DNA from: Cyanobium sp. FGCU6
GTDB taxonomy: Bacteria > Cyanobacteriota > Cyanobacteriia > PCC-6307 > Cyanobiaceae
Reading direction: 5' to 3'
Assembly: GCA_024958655.1 (NCBI GenBank)
Contig: JANWUR010000009.1
Span: forward strand, 62,001-126,000
DNA length: 64,000 nucleotides
The notes beneath the pieces are model-generated. The model was not told the DNA's origin. It saw only the letters and a list, made by a program, of their open reading frames with translations, and did no database searches. Position 1 is the stretch's first letter. Each line of letters opens with the position of its first letter. Of this stretch, positions 1 to 8,405 are shown one piece after another. The position numbers and the translations under genes were made by a program.

Positions 1-1
1 C

Positions 2-1168
2 CCAGGGAATCACGAGCAACGCATTGCGCCCTCCACGCAGCTTGAGCGACGGCTTCATGCGCTCTGGGCCGAGGTGCTTGGCCACCGTGATTTCGGCGTC
101 AGCGACAACTTCTTCCTCGTGGGCGGGCATTCGCTCAGCAGCGCCCGATTGTCGGCTCTGATCGAACGGCAACTCGGTCGCCGACTGCCCCTCTCGGTTC
201 TGTTCCAACGGCCCACGCTGAGGGAACTCAGCGGTTGGCTGGAATCCGGCGACACTCCCGCCGCCGGCTCTCCCGCCGCCGATACTCCCGCCAGCGTGAC
301 CGGCTTCCGCTCGCTGGTCACCCTCCAGCACCATGGTGAGGCTCCGCCGCTGTTCGTGGTCCATGGCGGCCACGGCGATGTGTACATCCACCTCCAGTTG
401 GCGCGCTGCCTGGCGCCCCATCGCCCTGTCTACGGACTGCAGGCGGTGGGATTCGATGGCAGCGCCCCGCGCCACCAGAGCGTTGCGGAGATGGCCGTGC
501 ACTACGCCGACGAGATCCTGCGCTTTCAGCCCCGTGGTCCTTATCACCTGCTGGGCTATTCCGGTGGCGGATGGTATGCCTGGGCTGTGGCCGCCGAGCT
601 GCACAGGCGCGGCGCCACCATGGGTCTGATCGGCCTGGTGGACACGGGTGCCACCTCCGACCTCCATCGCCGGCTGCGCTTTCGGCAACTGGTCCGACGC
701 CAGTGGCAGCTCCTTCCCTGTCGGGCCCGCTCCCTGGCTGCCACCCATTTCAGCCGCTGGCCCGCCGCCCTGGCCAGAAAGCGCCAGGCCTTGCACTTCG
801 TCGCCTGGACCCTGCTGCGCCCGCAGGAAAGTTCCGCGCCCCAGGGGCTTAGTCCAATGGCCGCTCCCAGGCCCACCCAGCCCATGCGCGGGGATTACTT
901 CCTCCAGCTCCATACCTATTTCCGCCCGCCAAGGCTTCCCCTTCGCGCCGATGTCTTCGCAGCACGCTCGCGGATGAAACAGTTCCAGAAGCTCTGGAAT
1001 TTTTATGCGCAGGGCCAGGCTGTCCTCCACCCGAGCCTGGAGGGTCATGACGATTATTACAATGCCGACTGGACCGCCAGATTCGCTCCCTACCTGGAGA
1101 ATGTTCTCGCTCGGATTGAAGCGGGCTCTCCTCGCGAGATGGGTCCCCCGCCATCGAGGTTCCTCTGA
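2..1168 (+). CDS. Nonribosomal peptide synthetase, C-terminal carrier and thioesterase domains (5' part outside window)
   Basis: The reading frame is open from base 2, so the gene begins upstream of the window. The GTG at 74 is an internal codon. The first part is a peptidyl-carrier domain with the GGHS phosphopantetheine site, whose serine is at 131-133. A Pro/Ala/Thr-rich linker follows (about 250-300) and then a thioesterase of the alpha/beta-hydrolase type. The thioesterase shows VVHGGHG (oxyanion region), GYSGGG with the nucleophile serine at 560-562, and a late EGHDDYY that should supply the catalytic histidine (1046-1048). In the family this pair of domains ends the last module and releases the finished peptide by hydrolysis or cyclisation. 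The product cannot be predicted because no adenylation domain is in view. A polyketide or mixed line would look the same at this end. Confidence 0.9.
   Translation, partial: PGNHEQRIAPSTQLERRLHALWAEVLGHRDFGVSDNFFLVGGHSLSSARLSALIERQLGRRLPLSVLFQRPTLRELSGWLESGDTPAAGSPAADTPASVTGFRSLVTLQHHGEAPPLFVVHGGHGDVYIHLQLARCLAPHRPVYGLQAVGFDGSAPRHQSVAEMAVHYADEILRFQPRGPYHLLGYSGGGWYAWAVAAELHRRGATMGLIGLVDTGATSDLHRRLRFRQLVRRQWQLLPCRARSLAATHFSRWPAALARKRQALHFVAWTLLRPQESSAPQGLSPMAAPRPTQPMRGDYFLQLHTYFRPPRLPLRADVFAARSRMKQFQKLWNFYAQGQAVLHPSLEGHDDYYNADWTARFAPYLENVLARIEAGSPREMGPPPSRFL
254..298 (+). repeat. Three 15-bp tandem repeats in the carrier-thioesterase linker
   Basis: Three imperfect 15-base units (254-268, 269-283, 284-298) share the core CTCCCGCC. 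They encode TPAAG, SPAAD and TPASV, a flexible linker between the two domains. The copies keep the reading frame, so changes in copy number would only change linker length. Confidence 0.75.
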
Positions 1169-1290
1169 TCTGGTCGGCCAGCCGCATGCTCCGCACACGA
1201 AGAGGGACCTGAAACGAGGCATGTCGTTCCATGGCTGCGTCGGTGTGTCCTGTGCGCAGATGCCCGTGCCAATTCGATGATCACCACGCC

Positions 1291-1319
1291 GCCGCTGGCC
1301 CTCATGAAGGGCCAGCGGC
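1291..1319. terminator. Hairpin between convergent genes, possible bidirectional terminator
   Basis: A perfect 12-bp inverted repeat (arms 1291-1302 and 1308-1319, arm sequence GCCGCTGGCCCT) surrounds a 5-base loop. It lies between the end of the peptide synthetase gene and the end of the vapC-like gene, where a terminator for both would be expected. No T-run follows on either strand, so it is not a classical intrinsic terminator. The rest of 1169-1354 shows nothing recognisable. Confidence 0.5.
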
Positions 1320-1354
1320 TTGCAACAGCCTCAAGCTTGCGGTGGTGGGCTTGG

Positions 1355-1750
1355 CTACGCCAGCCGCACGCGCTTCACATCGGTGAAGGCGAAGTCATCC
1401 CCCTTGAACAGCAGCGGCGCCTCCAGGGTTCGCGCCAGCCCGTAGCTGAAGCAATCCCCCAGGTTCAACGCTGCCCTGTGGCGCCCCTTGCTGTAGCGGC
1501 GCCAGCCTTCCAGCGCCCAGTGCACGTGGGCCAGCTCCAGTGGTAGGGGAGTGATGGTGGCCGCGGCCAGCAGGCGATCGAGTTCGGCCTGGCCGGGGGC
1601 CCCGATCTGGCGCTCCACCACCAGGCGGGTTTCCAGCAGGGTGGCGGTGGAGATCCACTTCACACCCTCCTGGCTCAACACGGCCACCAGGGCGAGGGCC
1701 TCTGGCTCCACCTTGAGAATGGCCAGCAGGGCTGAGGTGTCGATCACCAT
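1355..1750 (-). CDS. vapC: PIN-domain ribonuclease toxin, VapC family
   Basis: This 131-residue protein is the usual length for VapC toxins, Mg2+-dependent ribonucleases that cleave tRNA or rRNA when free of antitoxin. The acidic PIN residues are visible: Asp4 in [11 protein letters not shown], Glu in the TLLETR segment near residue 40, and Asp in LNLGDCFSYGLA near residue 98. The start ATG shares its A with the TGA stop of the upstream gene (TGATG at 1748-1752), so translation is almost certainly coupled to the antitoxin. The RNA target cannot be told from sequence. Confidence 0.88.
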   Translation of the reverse strand: MVIDTSALLAILKVEPEALALVAVLSQEGVKWISTATLLETRLVVERQIGAPGQAELDRLLAAATITPLPLELAHVHWALEGWRRYSKGRHRAALNLGDCFSYGLARTLEAPLLFKGDDFAFTDVKRVRLA

Positions 1751-2016
1751 CAGATCGGCAATCCGGTTTCGTCATAGAGATCGGCCTGGAGTTCGCTGCT
1801 GCTCTGCCCATCGGGCCAGGGCAGCTGGCGGCAACGGCTGAGCAATTGCTGCAGGGCATCCATCCGGGCAGCCTCTTCCTGATCCACTGTTCCGGGGCAT
1901 CGCTCCAGCTCCGCCTGGAGGGCCTGACGCACCGCATCGGTGACGCTGGTGCCCCGACGGGCCGCCAGCTCCCGAGCCATGGCATGGACCTTCGGGTCCT
2001 TGATGTTCATCCCCAT
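1750..2016 (-). CDS. vapB: VapB-type antitoxin
   Basis: A small acidic protein (88 residues from the ATG at 2016, 86 from the ATG at 2010) directly upstream of, and 1 nt overlapping, the PIN toxin. The N-terminus [31 protein letters not shown] matches the PSK/Rv0623-like antitoxins that bind DNA by a ribbon-helix-helix and neutralise VapC with their C-terminal tail (ending [10 protein letters not shown]). The frame stays open further upstream, but those codons lie across the rsmH start, so the short start is preferred. Such pairs usually autoregulate; the 85 bp between this gene and rsmH would hold both promoters. Confidence 0.82.
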   Translation of the reverse strand: MGMNIKDPKVHAMARELAARRGTSVTDAVRQALQAELERCPGTVDQEEAARMDALQQLLSRCRQLPWPDGQSSSELQADLYDETGLPI

Positions 2017-2101
2017 GGGTGGTGCAAAGGTAGAACTCTCGAGCGATTCTACCCAGTCTCCTGCTCCTTGTTCCTGGCCCCGCTCGCCTAAGACAGAGGG
2101 C

Positions 2102-2998
2102 ATGACCACCACCTTCACCCACCAGAGCGTGTTGGCAGCGAGGGTGGTGGAGGCCTTCGCCGCCCTGCCGCCGCCGCTGGATGGAGCCCCGCCCCGGCTG
2201 ATCGATTGCACCCTGGGCGGCGGCGGCCACAGCTCCCTGCTGCTCGTGGCCCACCCCACCCTGGAGGTGATTGGCCTGGATCAGGATCCCCAGGCCAGGG
2301 CCGCTGCCGCCGAGCGACTGCTGCCCTGGGGAGAGCGGGTGCGAATCGAGGCCACCAACTTCGCCGCCTTCCGGCCGGAGCAGCTGGTGCAGGGGGTGCT
2401 GGCCGACCTGGGCGTGAGCAGCCCCCAGCTCGATGGGGCGGAGCGGGGCTTCAGCTTCCGCATCGATGGCCCACTCGACATGCGCATGAACCCCGAAGCC
2501 GGCGAAACGGCAGGTGAACTGATTGACCGCCTGGAGGAGACGGCGCTGGCCGATCTGATCTACGCCTATGGCGAGGAGCGCCTCTCCCGCCGCATCGCCC
2601 GCCGCCTCAGGGAGCAGGGCCCCTGGGGGGATCCGGCTCGCCCCCGCGGCACCGCCGATCTCGCCTACACCGTGGCCGGCTGCTACCCGCCACGGGCCCG
2701 CCATGGCCGCATCCATCCGGCCACCCGCACCTTCCAGGCCCTGCGGATCGCGGTCAACGACGAACTCGGGGCCCTCGAACGCCTGCTGGAGCGAGCCCCC
2801 GACTGGCTGGCGCCCGGCGGCATCCTGGCGATCATCAGCTTCCACTCGCTCGAAGACCGCCGGGTGAAGACGGCCTTCCTCGCTGATCCCCGTCTGGAGC
2901 GCCTCACGCGCAGGCCCCTCGTGGCTGACGAGGCCGAGGTGGCGGCCAACCCCCGCAGCCGTTCCGCCAAGCTGCGGGTGGCCCGCCGTCTGCCATGA
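2102..2998 (+). CDS. rsmH: 16S rRNA (cytosine1402-N4)-methyltransferase
   Basis: RsmH (MraW) methylates N4 of C1402 in the decoding centre of 16S rRNA using S-adenosylmethionine. The protein has the family opening [19 protein letters not shown], the SAM-binding [12 protein letters not shown], the [13 protein letters not shown] and [16 protein letters not shown] motifs, and the C-terminal [11 protein letters not shown]. Its length of 298 residues is normal. The ATG at 2102 is chosen because homology begins there, although the frame is open back to 1940. It overlaps the next gene by 4 nt (ATGA). It is not next to cell-wall genes, unlike mraW in many other bacteria. Confidence 0.96.
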   Translation: MTTTFTHQSVLAARVVEAFAALPPPLDGAPPRLIDCTLGGGGHSSLLLVAHPTLEVIGLDQDPQARAAAAERLLPWGERVRIEATNFAAFRPEQLVQGVLADLGVSSPQLDGAERGFSFRIDGPLDMRMNPEAGETAGELIDRLEETALADLIYAYGEERLSRRIARRLREQGPWGDPARPRGTADLAYTVAGCYPPRARHGRIHPATRTFQALRIAVNDELGALERLLERAPDWLAPGGILAIISFHSLEDRRVKTAFLADPRLERLTRRPLVADEAEVAANPRSRSAKLRVARRLP

Positions 2999-3564
2999 CC
3001 CTCGCCCTTCCGCCTCTGCCGGAGATCGGTCGCACCGACATCCTCTGGTGGTCGTCCCTGGCCGTGCAGCTGCTCGCCGTACCCGGCACGCTCCTGCCGG
3101 TGCTGCCGGGGCTCGCCCTGCTGCCCCTCGGCGCCCTGCTCTGGGTGTGGGCGGTGGGCTGGAGCGCCGGCTGGCCGGTGCTGGCCCTGGCAGGCGCCAT
3201 CCTGCTGCTGGGCTGGGGGGCCGATGCCCTTGGCCTGGTGTTGGGGGCAGCCCGGATGCAGGCCACCCGCTGGGCTTACATCGGCTCCGGGATCGGCCTG
3301 CTGGTGGGGTTGCTGGGCCTGCTGCCGGCTCTGCCAGTGGGGGGGCCGCTGGTGGGAGCCCTGCTCGGCCCCCTGCTCGGGGCCTCGATCGGCGAACTGT
3401 TCTCAGCACCCACATCTCTCGGCCCGTTCGGCCTTCTCCGCCTGCGGCGCTCCCTGCTGGTGGGCCTGGCGGTCGTGACCGGGATGCTGGTGAGCCGGGT
3501 CGCCCAGTTCCTGCTGTCGCTGGTGGGGATCCTCGGCTTCCTGATCCTCAGCACCCGTTCCTGA
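2995..3564 (+). CDS. DUF456 family membrane protein
   Basis: This 189-residue, strongly hydrophobic protein has about five to six membrane segments rich in Leu, Gly and Ala. The glycine-rich repeats ([27 protein letters not shown]) and the loop GELFS are typical of DUF456 proteins, whose function is not established. The start ATG overlaps the rsmH stop by 4 nt, so the two genes are probably cotranscribed. The stop lies 10 bp from the stop of the convergent gene. Confidence 0.8.
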   Translation: MTLALPPLPEIGRTDILWWSSLAVQLLAVPGTLLPVLPGLALLPLGALLWVWAVGWSAGWPVLALAGAILLLGWGADALGLVLGAARMQATRWAYIGSGIGLLVGLLGLLPALPVGGPLVGALLGPLLGASIGELFSAPTSLGPFGLLRLRRSLLVGLAVVTGMLVSRVAQFLLSLVGILGFLILSTRS

Positions 3565-3573
3565 GGGCCTGTC

Positions 3574-4353
3574 TCAACCGGTCTGGCGTGTGAAGCCGAG
3601 CCGGTCGCCGCCGCCGGCCAGCTGGCGCCAGGCTGCAGTGGAGATGCAGCTGACCACCGGCAGAGCCACGAAGACCCCCACCAGGCAGGCCAGAACCCCG
3701 ATCAGGATCAGCAGCGCCTGGAGCAGGTGCAGCAGCAGCACCTGCGCCCACTGGGGGTCCACCACCTCACGGCCTCGCAGCAGGGTGCGCCAGGGCCCCG
3801 GGCCCTCGAGCAGAGCGATCTGGCCCAGGAAGCTCTGATTCACCGCCAGATACAGACCAACCCCCAGGCCGATGGCCAGAGCCGCCGCTCCCAGGGGTGT
3901 GACGGGCAGGGTGGCGGGCAGCCGGCTGGCGGCGGCCTCCTCAAGGGCGGTCACGATCGGCTGCAGGACCGGACCGAAGGGCAGGAGCAGCAGGGCCAGC
4001 AGCAGCGCCAGCAGCAGCGTGGCCAGCAGGAGGCGCCACAGGGCGGCACCGTCCCAGTGCAGCAGGTTGCCCAGCCGGGGCCGGCCCCCCTCCAGGGCGA
4101 TCCAGGCACCCCGCACCAGTCCGGCGATGCCCCAGAGGTTCACCAGGGTGGCCAGCAGGGACAGCAGCAGCGAGAGCAGCAGGGCTGACGGTGCGGCCCC
4201 CTGACTGCGGGCGACGCTCACGTTGTCCTGGAGCACGTTGATGGGCAGCTGCAGCAGGGCCACCAGCAGGCTGAAGGCCACGAAGGACACCGGTGCCTGC
4301 CGGAAGGCCATCCACCCCTCCCGCATCGCCTGACCGACGCGCAGCTCACCCAT
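3574..4353 (-). CDS. Multi-spanning membrane protein of unknown function
   Basis: This 259-residue protein has five or six hydrophobic stretches, separated by short loops and including a long Leu/Ala run (LLLATLLLALLLALLLLPFG). The N-terminus MGELRVGQAMREGWMAFRQAPVSFVAF resembles membrane proteins of the DUF4013/GlpM-like kind, but I cannot assign a family with confidence. It follows the cysteine desulfurase gene by 26 bp on the same strand and is probably cotranscribed with it. Upstream in-frame codons belong to an antisense frame of the desulfurase gene, so the ATG at 4353 is taken as the start. Confidence 0.7.
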   Translation of the reverse strand: MGELRVGQAMREGWMAFRQAPVSFVAFSLLVALLQLPINVLQDNVSVARSQGAAPSALLLSLLLSLLATLVNLWGIAGLVRGAWIALEGGRPRLGNLLHWDGAALWRLLLATLLLALLLALLLLPFGPVLQPIVTALEEAAASRLPATLPVTPLGAAALAIGLGVGLYLAVNQSFLGQIALLEGPGPWRTLLRGREVVDPQWAQVLLLHLLQALLILIGVLACLVGVFVALPVVSCISTAAWRQLAGGGDRLGFTRQTG

Positions 4354-4379
4354 GCCTGAGGCCCCCGCCTGGCCGCAAG

Positions 4380-5522
4380 TTAGGCAGCGCGGCGCATCTC
4401 GGCCACCGCTTCCGCCACCGCCGCCACGGCCGTGGCGATGTCCTCCCCGGTGGTGTCCCGACCGAGGCCGAAGCGGATGGAGGCGGCCGCCTCCGCCCGG
4501 CTGCGGCCCAGGGCCGCCAGCACATGGGAGGGACTGCCCTGGCTGCAGGCCGAGCCGCTGCTCACGGCCAGCCTGCGCCGCAGGAGCCGGTGCAGGTCGG
4601 CGCCATCCACCCCGCTCACCGTGACGTTGAGGTTGTGAGGCAGGCAGCGCCCGGCATTGCCGTTGCGGCAGATCCCGCCCAGGCTCTCCAGTCCGTCCCA
4701 GAGTCGCTCCCGCAGACCGGCCAGGCGTTCGGCCCGCCCCTCCCTGTCGGCGAGGGCCGTCTGGACGGCCGCCCCCAGGCCCACGATCAGCGGCACCGCC
4801 AGCGTGCCGGCGCGCCGTCCGTCCTCCTGGCCGCCGCCGTGCATCTGGGGCGCGACGCGCACACCTTCCCCCACCACCAGGGCGCCGATGCCCTTGGGGC
4901 CGTAAAGCTTGTGGCCGCTGAGGCTGAGCAGGTCGATCCCCAGGCCGGTGGGCTCGAGGGGGACGTGGCCCACCGCCTGGGCGGCGTCGCAGTGGAAGTG
5001 GATGCCCCGGGCCCGGCAGAGCGCACCGATCGTCTCCAGCGGCTGCAGCACGCCGATCTCGTTGTTGGCCGCCATCACCGACACCAGCAGGGTGTCCGGT
5101 CCGAGGGCGTCGTCCAGCCGGCCAGGGTCCAACAGTCCATCGGCTTGCACCGGCAGCACCGTGAGCGGAAAGCCGTGGCGCGCCAGCCAGGCCAGGGGAT
5201 CGAGCACGGCACGGTGCTCGGTGGCCAGGGTCACCAGGCCCCGCCGCGGATCCCCCCGTTCGAGGGCTGCCTCGGCCAGGCCCTTGAGGGCCAGGTTGTT
5301 GGCCTCCGTGGCGCCGCTGGTGAACACCACCGCTGCCGGGGGCATCGCCAGGGCGGCCGCCAGCCGCCCCCGGGCCTGTTCCACCGCCGCGGCGGCCTCG
5401 AGTCCGGCACGGTGCTGACGGCTGGAGGGGTTGGCGAAGTGCTCCCGCCACCAGGGCGCCATCGCTGCCAGAACCGCGGCGTCACAGGGGGTGGTGGCGT
5501 GGTGATCGAGGTAGGTCAGCAT
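4380..5522 (-). CDS. Cysteine desulfurase (NifS/IscS family)
   Basis: A PLP-dependent enzyme that removes sulfur from cysteine for iron-sulfur cluster and thiocofactor assembly. Motifs are clear: YLDHHATTP at the N-terminus, TSGATEANNLAL, ATEHRAVLDP, HCDAAQAVGH, the PLP lysine in SLSGHKLYGPKGIG, and the active-site cysteine in SSGSACSQGSPSHVL, a loop resembling the NifS/IscS (group I) type. Length is 380 residues. The start ATG lies six bases from the start of the divergent exported-protein gene, which leaves almost no room for separate promoters. It could serve housekeeping cluster assembly; no isc or nif genes adjoin. Confidence 0.93.
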   Translation of the reverse strand: MLTYLDHHATTPCDAAVLAAMAPWWREHFANPSSRQHRAGLEAAAAVEQARGRLAAALAMPPAAVVFTSGATEANNLALKGLAEAALERGDPRRGLVTLATEHRAVLDPLAWLARHGFPLTVLPVQADGLLDPGRLDDALGPDTLLVSVMAANNEIGVLQPLETIGALCRARGIHFHCDAAQAVGHVPLEPTGLGIDLLSLSGHKLYGPKGIGALVVGEGVRVAPQMHGGGQEDGRRAGTLAVPLIVGLGAAVQTALADREGRAERLAGLRERLWDGLESLGGICRNGNAGRCLPHNLNVTVSGVDGADLHRLLRRRLAVSSGSACSQGSPSHVLAALGRSRAEAAASIRFGLGRDTTGEDIATAVAAVAEAVAEMRRAA

Positions 5523-5528
5523 GGCCCC

Positions 5529-6059
5529 ATGCTGAATCCTTCCCAGGGCGCCGTCGCTGCCCCCAGGCTGCTGCCGCTGCTGTTGGCCCTGGCGGTCTCG
5601 CTGCCGACGCAGGTCCGCGCCCAGGCCCAGCCCTCCGCCGCGGAGGACGCCCGCAAGCCGCGGCCGCCAGGCCTGGTGATCCTGCAGGAGAAAGTGAGCA
5701 TGGCGGGCACCCAGGTGATCGGGGTGTTCGGGGCCATGGCCGATCCTTCCATTCCTGGGCTCTGGAGCGTGCGGGTGTGGGATGAGCGCCGGGATCAGGT
5801 GTTCGTGGCCACCGACAAGCTGCGCTGCTCGCCGGATGCCCCGATGCGCATCACCGGCCAGGGGGGGCAGGTGCTGATGCGCGAACTGAATCCGGGCGGT
5901 CCGATCACCCCGGCCAACCGCCTCGATCATCTGATCTGGTGGGCCGTGTGCCATCCCGAGCAGGCCGGGAAGGACCCTGCAGGCCTCTCGGCCCTGGCCC
6001 GCAGCCTCGGCTATCCCGGCACCCTGCCGGAGCGCGAGCAGATCCTGCCAGGGCGCTGA
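5529..6059 (+). CDS. Exported protein of unknown function
   Basis: This 176-residue protein begins with a typical Sec signal peptide: a hydrophobic core LLPLLLALAVSLPT followed by a cleavage-like AQA near residues 31-33. The mature part has two cysteines (LRCSPD and WAVCHPEQAG) that could form a disulfide. I do not recognise a domain. The ATG at 5529 is only 6 bp from the divergent desulfurase start, so either the transcript is nearly leaderless or the promoter lies inside the desulfurase gene. The long upstream open frame is antisense to that gene and is not counted. Confidence 0.65.
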   Translation: MLNPSQGAVAAPRLLPLLLALAVSLPTQVRAQAQPSAAEDARKPRPPGLVILQEKVSMAGTQVIGVFGAMADPSIPGLWSVRVWDERRDQVFVATDKLRCSPDAPMRITGQGGQVLMRELNPGGPITPANRLDHLIWWAVCHPEQAGKDPAGLSALARSLGYPGTLPEREQILPGR

Positions 6060-6117
6060 TCCATGGATGCGCGGCCCCCGGGCTGGCCGACGGGCGGATC
6101 GAGGATAGATTTCGCCC

Positions 6118-6900
6118 ATGGCATCCGATCCCGGGTCCGGCCCAGCCGGTTCCACCGCCGCCGATGCGGCCCCCTCCGATGCGGCCCCTGAGGCTGCCGA
6201 AGCTCCCAAGCCACCCGTGCGCCTGCTGCTCGTCGATGACGAGCCGGGCCTGCGCACCGCCGTGAAGGCCTATCTCGAGGACGAGGGCTTCGTGGTCACC
6301 ACCGCCAACGACGGCGAGGAGGGTTGGACCGTGGCCCAGGAGCTGATCCCCGATGTGGTGATCAGCGACGTGATGATGCCCCGCTGCGACGGCTACGGCC
6401 TGCTCAAACGGCTGCGGGCCGACGAGCGGCTCGGCGGCACCCCGGTGATCTTCCTCACGGCCAAGGGGATGACCGCGGATCGCATCGCCGGTTTCCAGGC
6501 CGGCGCCGACGACTACATCCCCAAGCCGTTCGATCCCGACGAACTGGTGGCCCGCGTCCACAACGTGGTGCGACGCCAGGAGCGGCTGCTGGCGGAGGCG
6601 GCCCGCTTCGCCGACGCCGACATCGGGGCGATGGCGAAGCAGATCACCGAGATCCGCTCGATGCTCGGCACCGGCGGCGCGAAGAAAGCGGCGCCCGATG
6701 TGAAACTCGACTTCACCCCCCGCGAGGCCTCGGTGCTGCAGCTGGTGGCCGAGGGGATGATGAACAAGGAGATCGCCCGCCGGCTGGAAACCTCGATCCG
6801 CAACGTCGAGAAGTACGTGAGCCGCCTGTTCATCAAAACGGGCACCTCCAGTCGCACCGAACTGGTGCGCTACGCCCTCGAGCACGGCCTGGTGGAATGA
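6118..6900 (+). CDS. Two-component response regulator, receiver plus LuxR/NarL-type DNA-binding domain
   Basis: A disordered Ala/Pro-rich N-terminus (about 33 residues) precedes a receiver domain with the acidic pair Asp40-Asp41, the phospho-acceptor Asp84 in VISDVMMP, Thr114 and Lys136 (DDYIPKPF). The last 65 residues form a LuxR-type helix-turn-helix (FTPREASVLQLVAEGMMNKEIARRL). The architecture resembles Ycf29-type regulators of cyanobacteria and red algal plastids, but that identity is not certain. No histidine kinase is nearby, so it is an orphan regulator. Its stop overlaps the next ATG by 4 nt. Confidence 0.9.
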   Translation: MASDPGSGPAGSTAADAAPSDAAPEAAEAPKPPVRLLLVDDEPGLRTAVKAYLEDEGFVVTTANDGEEGWTVAQELIPDVVISDVMMPRCDGYGLLKRLRADERLGGTPVIFLTAKGMTADRIAGFQAGADDYIPKPFDPDELVARVHNVVRRQERLLAEAARFADADIGAMAKQITEIRSMLGTGGAKKAAPDVKLDFTPREASVLQLVAEGMMNKEIARRLETSIRNVEKYVSRLFIKTGTSSRTELVRYALEHGLVE

Positions 6901-7373
6901 CGACTCCCTCCCGCGCCACCGCCGCAGCAGTTCTGGCCGCGGCTTCCCTGCTGTTTGTCGCTCCCCCCGAGGCCGGGGCCCAGCAGAACTGCCGCTTCCT
7001 GCTGCCCCTCGGCGGCGGCGGCGAGCCGGTGGTGAGCAAGCGCATCGGGCCCGACCGCCTGCTGGGCCGCACCAACTGGAACACCGATTTCATCGTCGAC
7101 CAGCCCTTCAGCAGCTACCGCTTCTTCTTCACCTCCGCCTCCAGCGAGCGGGCCACGTTCCCGGTGTCCGGCTTCATGCGTTTCACCGATGGCACCAGCC
7201 TGCAGGTCATCAATGAAGCCCCCACCTTTGAACCTGGCACGGGTCGCATGTTCGGGCCCTTCCCGGCCGTGCCCGGCAAGCGCACCAAGCTCATGAACTT
7301 CCGGGTGGGCTCCAGCACCCAGCCCGCCGCCCTCGGCTTCAGCTACCGGATCTCCGTTCAGGGGTGCAACTGA
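6897..7373 (+). CDS. Small exported protein of unknown function, coupled to the response regulator
   Basis: This 158-residue protein has a signal peptide (AAAVLAAASLLFVAPPEAGA, likely cut after Ala28). The mature region looks like a single beta-rich domain with Gly/Phe/Ser-rich strands and only two cysteines, Cys32 near the start and one at the very end (QGCN), which suggests a disulfide closing the fold. No known family was recognised. Its ATG overlaps the response regulator stop (ATGA), so the two are translated together and the regulator may govern its own operon. Confidence 0.72.
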   Translation: MTTPSRATAAAVLAAASLLFVAPPEAGAQQNCRFLLPLGGGGEPVVSKRIGPDRLLGRTNWNTDFIVDQPFSSYRFFFTSASSERATFPVSGFMRFTDGTSLQVINEAPTFEPGTGRMFGPFPAVPGKRTKLMNFRVGSSTQPAALGFSYRISVQGCN

Positions 7374-7395
7374 GTCCGCACCGGCTGCGCTCCTG

Positions 7396-8397
7396 ATGGT
7401 CGGGGACTGGCTGCCGCCCGCCCTCAACGGCGGCTGGATCTATCGCGACCGGATCCCCACCTCCTGGGATGGCGTGCGCGTCACGGCCTACTACGCCAGC
7501 TGCTACAGCCATTCGCCTCCCGGGGCCTGGGCACGGCGCCTGATCGCCGGCGAGATCGAGCGCAACGGCCGGCCGCTGCGGCGAGATGTGGCACTGGCGC
7601 CGGGCGATCGCCTGGCCTGGCATCGGCCCCCCTGGCGGGAGGAGGCCGCTCCGTCCCTGCCCCAACCTCTGCTCGACGACGGCGACCTGCTGGTGCTCGA
7701 CAAGCCCTCCGGCCTGCCCGTCCTGCCGGCGGGAGGCTGGCTGGAGCACACCGCGCTGCGCCAGCTCGAACAGCGGCATACAGACGATCCCGCAGGCCTG
7801 CCGCGGCCGGTGCACCGCCTCGGCCGCTTCACCTCCGGTCTACTGGTCTGCGCCCGCAGGCCGGCGTCGCGGGCCTGGCTCAGCGCTCTGCTGCGCGAGA
7901 GCACGGGGGGCCGCGGCGACGGCGGCATCCCGGATGGGGGGAGCTGCCGCAAGCTATATCGCGCCCTCACGACCCCGCTCCCCTCCCACCGGCCCTTCGC
8001 GCTCGGAGAAGCGGTGCCGATCTGCGTGCCGATCGGCCGGCAGGCCCATCCCCTGCTCGGCAGCCTGTGGTGTGCGGCCGCTCCGGAGGATCCGCAGGCC
8101 ATGCCGGCGCACAGCACCCTCACCCTGCTGGAGTGCCGGCCGGAGGGCGCCCTGGTGGAGGTGGCCATTGCCAGCGGCCGTCCCCACCAGATCCGCATCC
8201 ACACCGCCGTCCTCGGGGCCCCGCTCCTGGGCGATCCCCTTTATCTCCCCGGGGGCCTGGCCCGGGGAGAGGCGCTGCCCGGGGAGGGCGGCTATCTCCT
8301 CCATGCCCACCGGCTCCGCCTGCCGCTGCCCCATGGGCGGGAGCTGGAGCTGGAGGCGCCCCTGCCGCTGCGGTTGCGGCGGCAGGGGGAGGGCTGA
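7396..8397 (+). CDS. RluA-like RNA pseudouridine synthase with a glycine at the catalytic aspartate position
   Basis: The protein (333 residues) has an N-terminal S4-like segment (RLIAGEIERNGRPLRRDVALAPGDRLAWH), the LLDDGDLLVLDKPSGLPVLP motif and the C-terminal GRPHQIRIHTAVLGAPLLGDPLY of RluA-type synthases, which turn specific uridines in rRNA or tRNA into pseudouridine. The catalytic motif normally reads HRLDRxTSG; here it is HRLGRFTSG, with Gly143 encoded by GGC at 7822-7824 in place of the nucleophilic aspartate. A one-base change (GAC) would restore the standard residue. I recall a similar glycine in some plant and cyanobacterial members, but I am not certain of it. Activity is therefore doubtful. 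Confidence 0.82.
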   Translation: MVGDWLPPALNGGWIYRDRIPTSWDGVRVTAYYASCYSHSPPGAWARRLIAGEIERNGRPLRRDVALAPGDRLAWHRPPWREEAAPSLPQPLLDDGDLLVLDKPSGLPVLPAGGWLEHTALRQLEQRHTDDPAGLPRPVHRLGRFTSGLLVCARRPASRAWLSALLRESTGGRGDGGIPDGGSCRKLYRALTTPLPSHRPFALGEAVPICVPIGRQAHPLLGSLWCAAAPEDPQAMPAHSTLTLLECRPEGALVEVAIASGRPHQIRIHTAVLGAPLLGDPLYLPGGLARGEALPGEGGYLLHAHRLRLPLPHGRELELEAPLPLRLRRQGEG

Positions 8398-8405
8398 GGC
8401 GCCAC

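Noticed and set aside
1772-3415. Very long minus-strand open frame (547 codons) across rsmH and DUF456
   Set aside because: It is antisense to two clear genes, its composition is Gly/Ala/Arg/Pro-rich without motifs, and long antisense frames are expected in GC-rich DNA.
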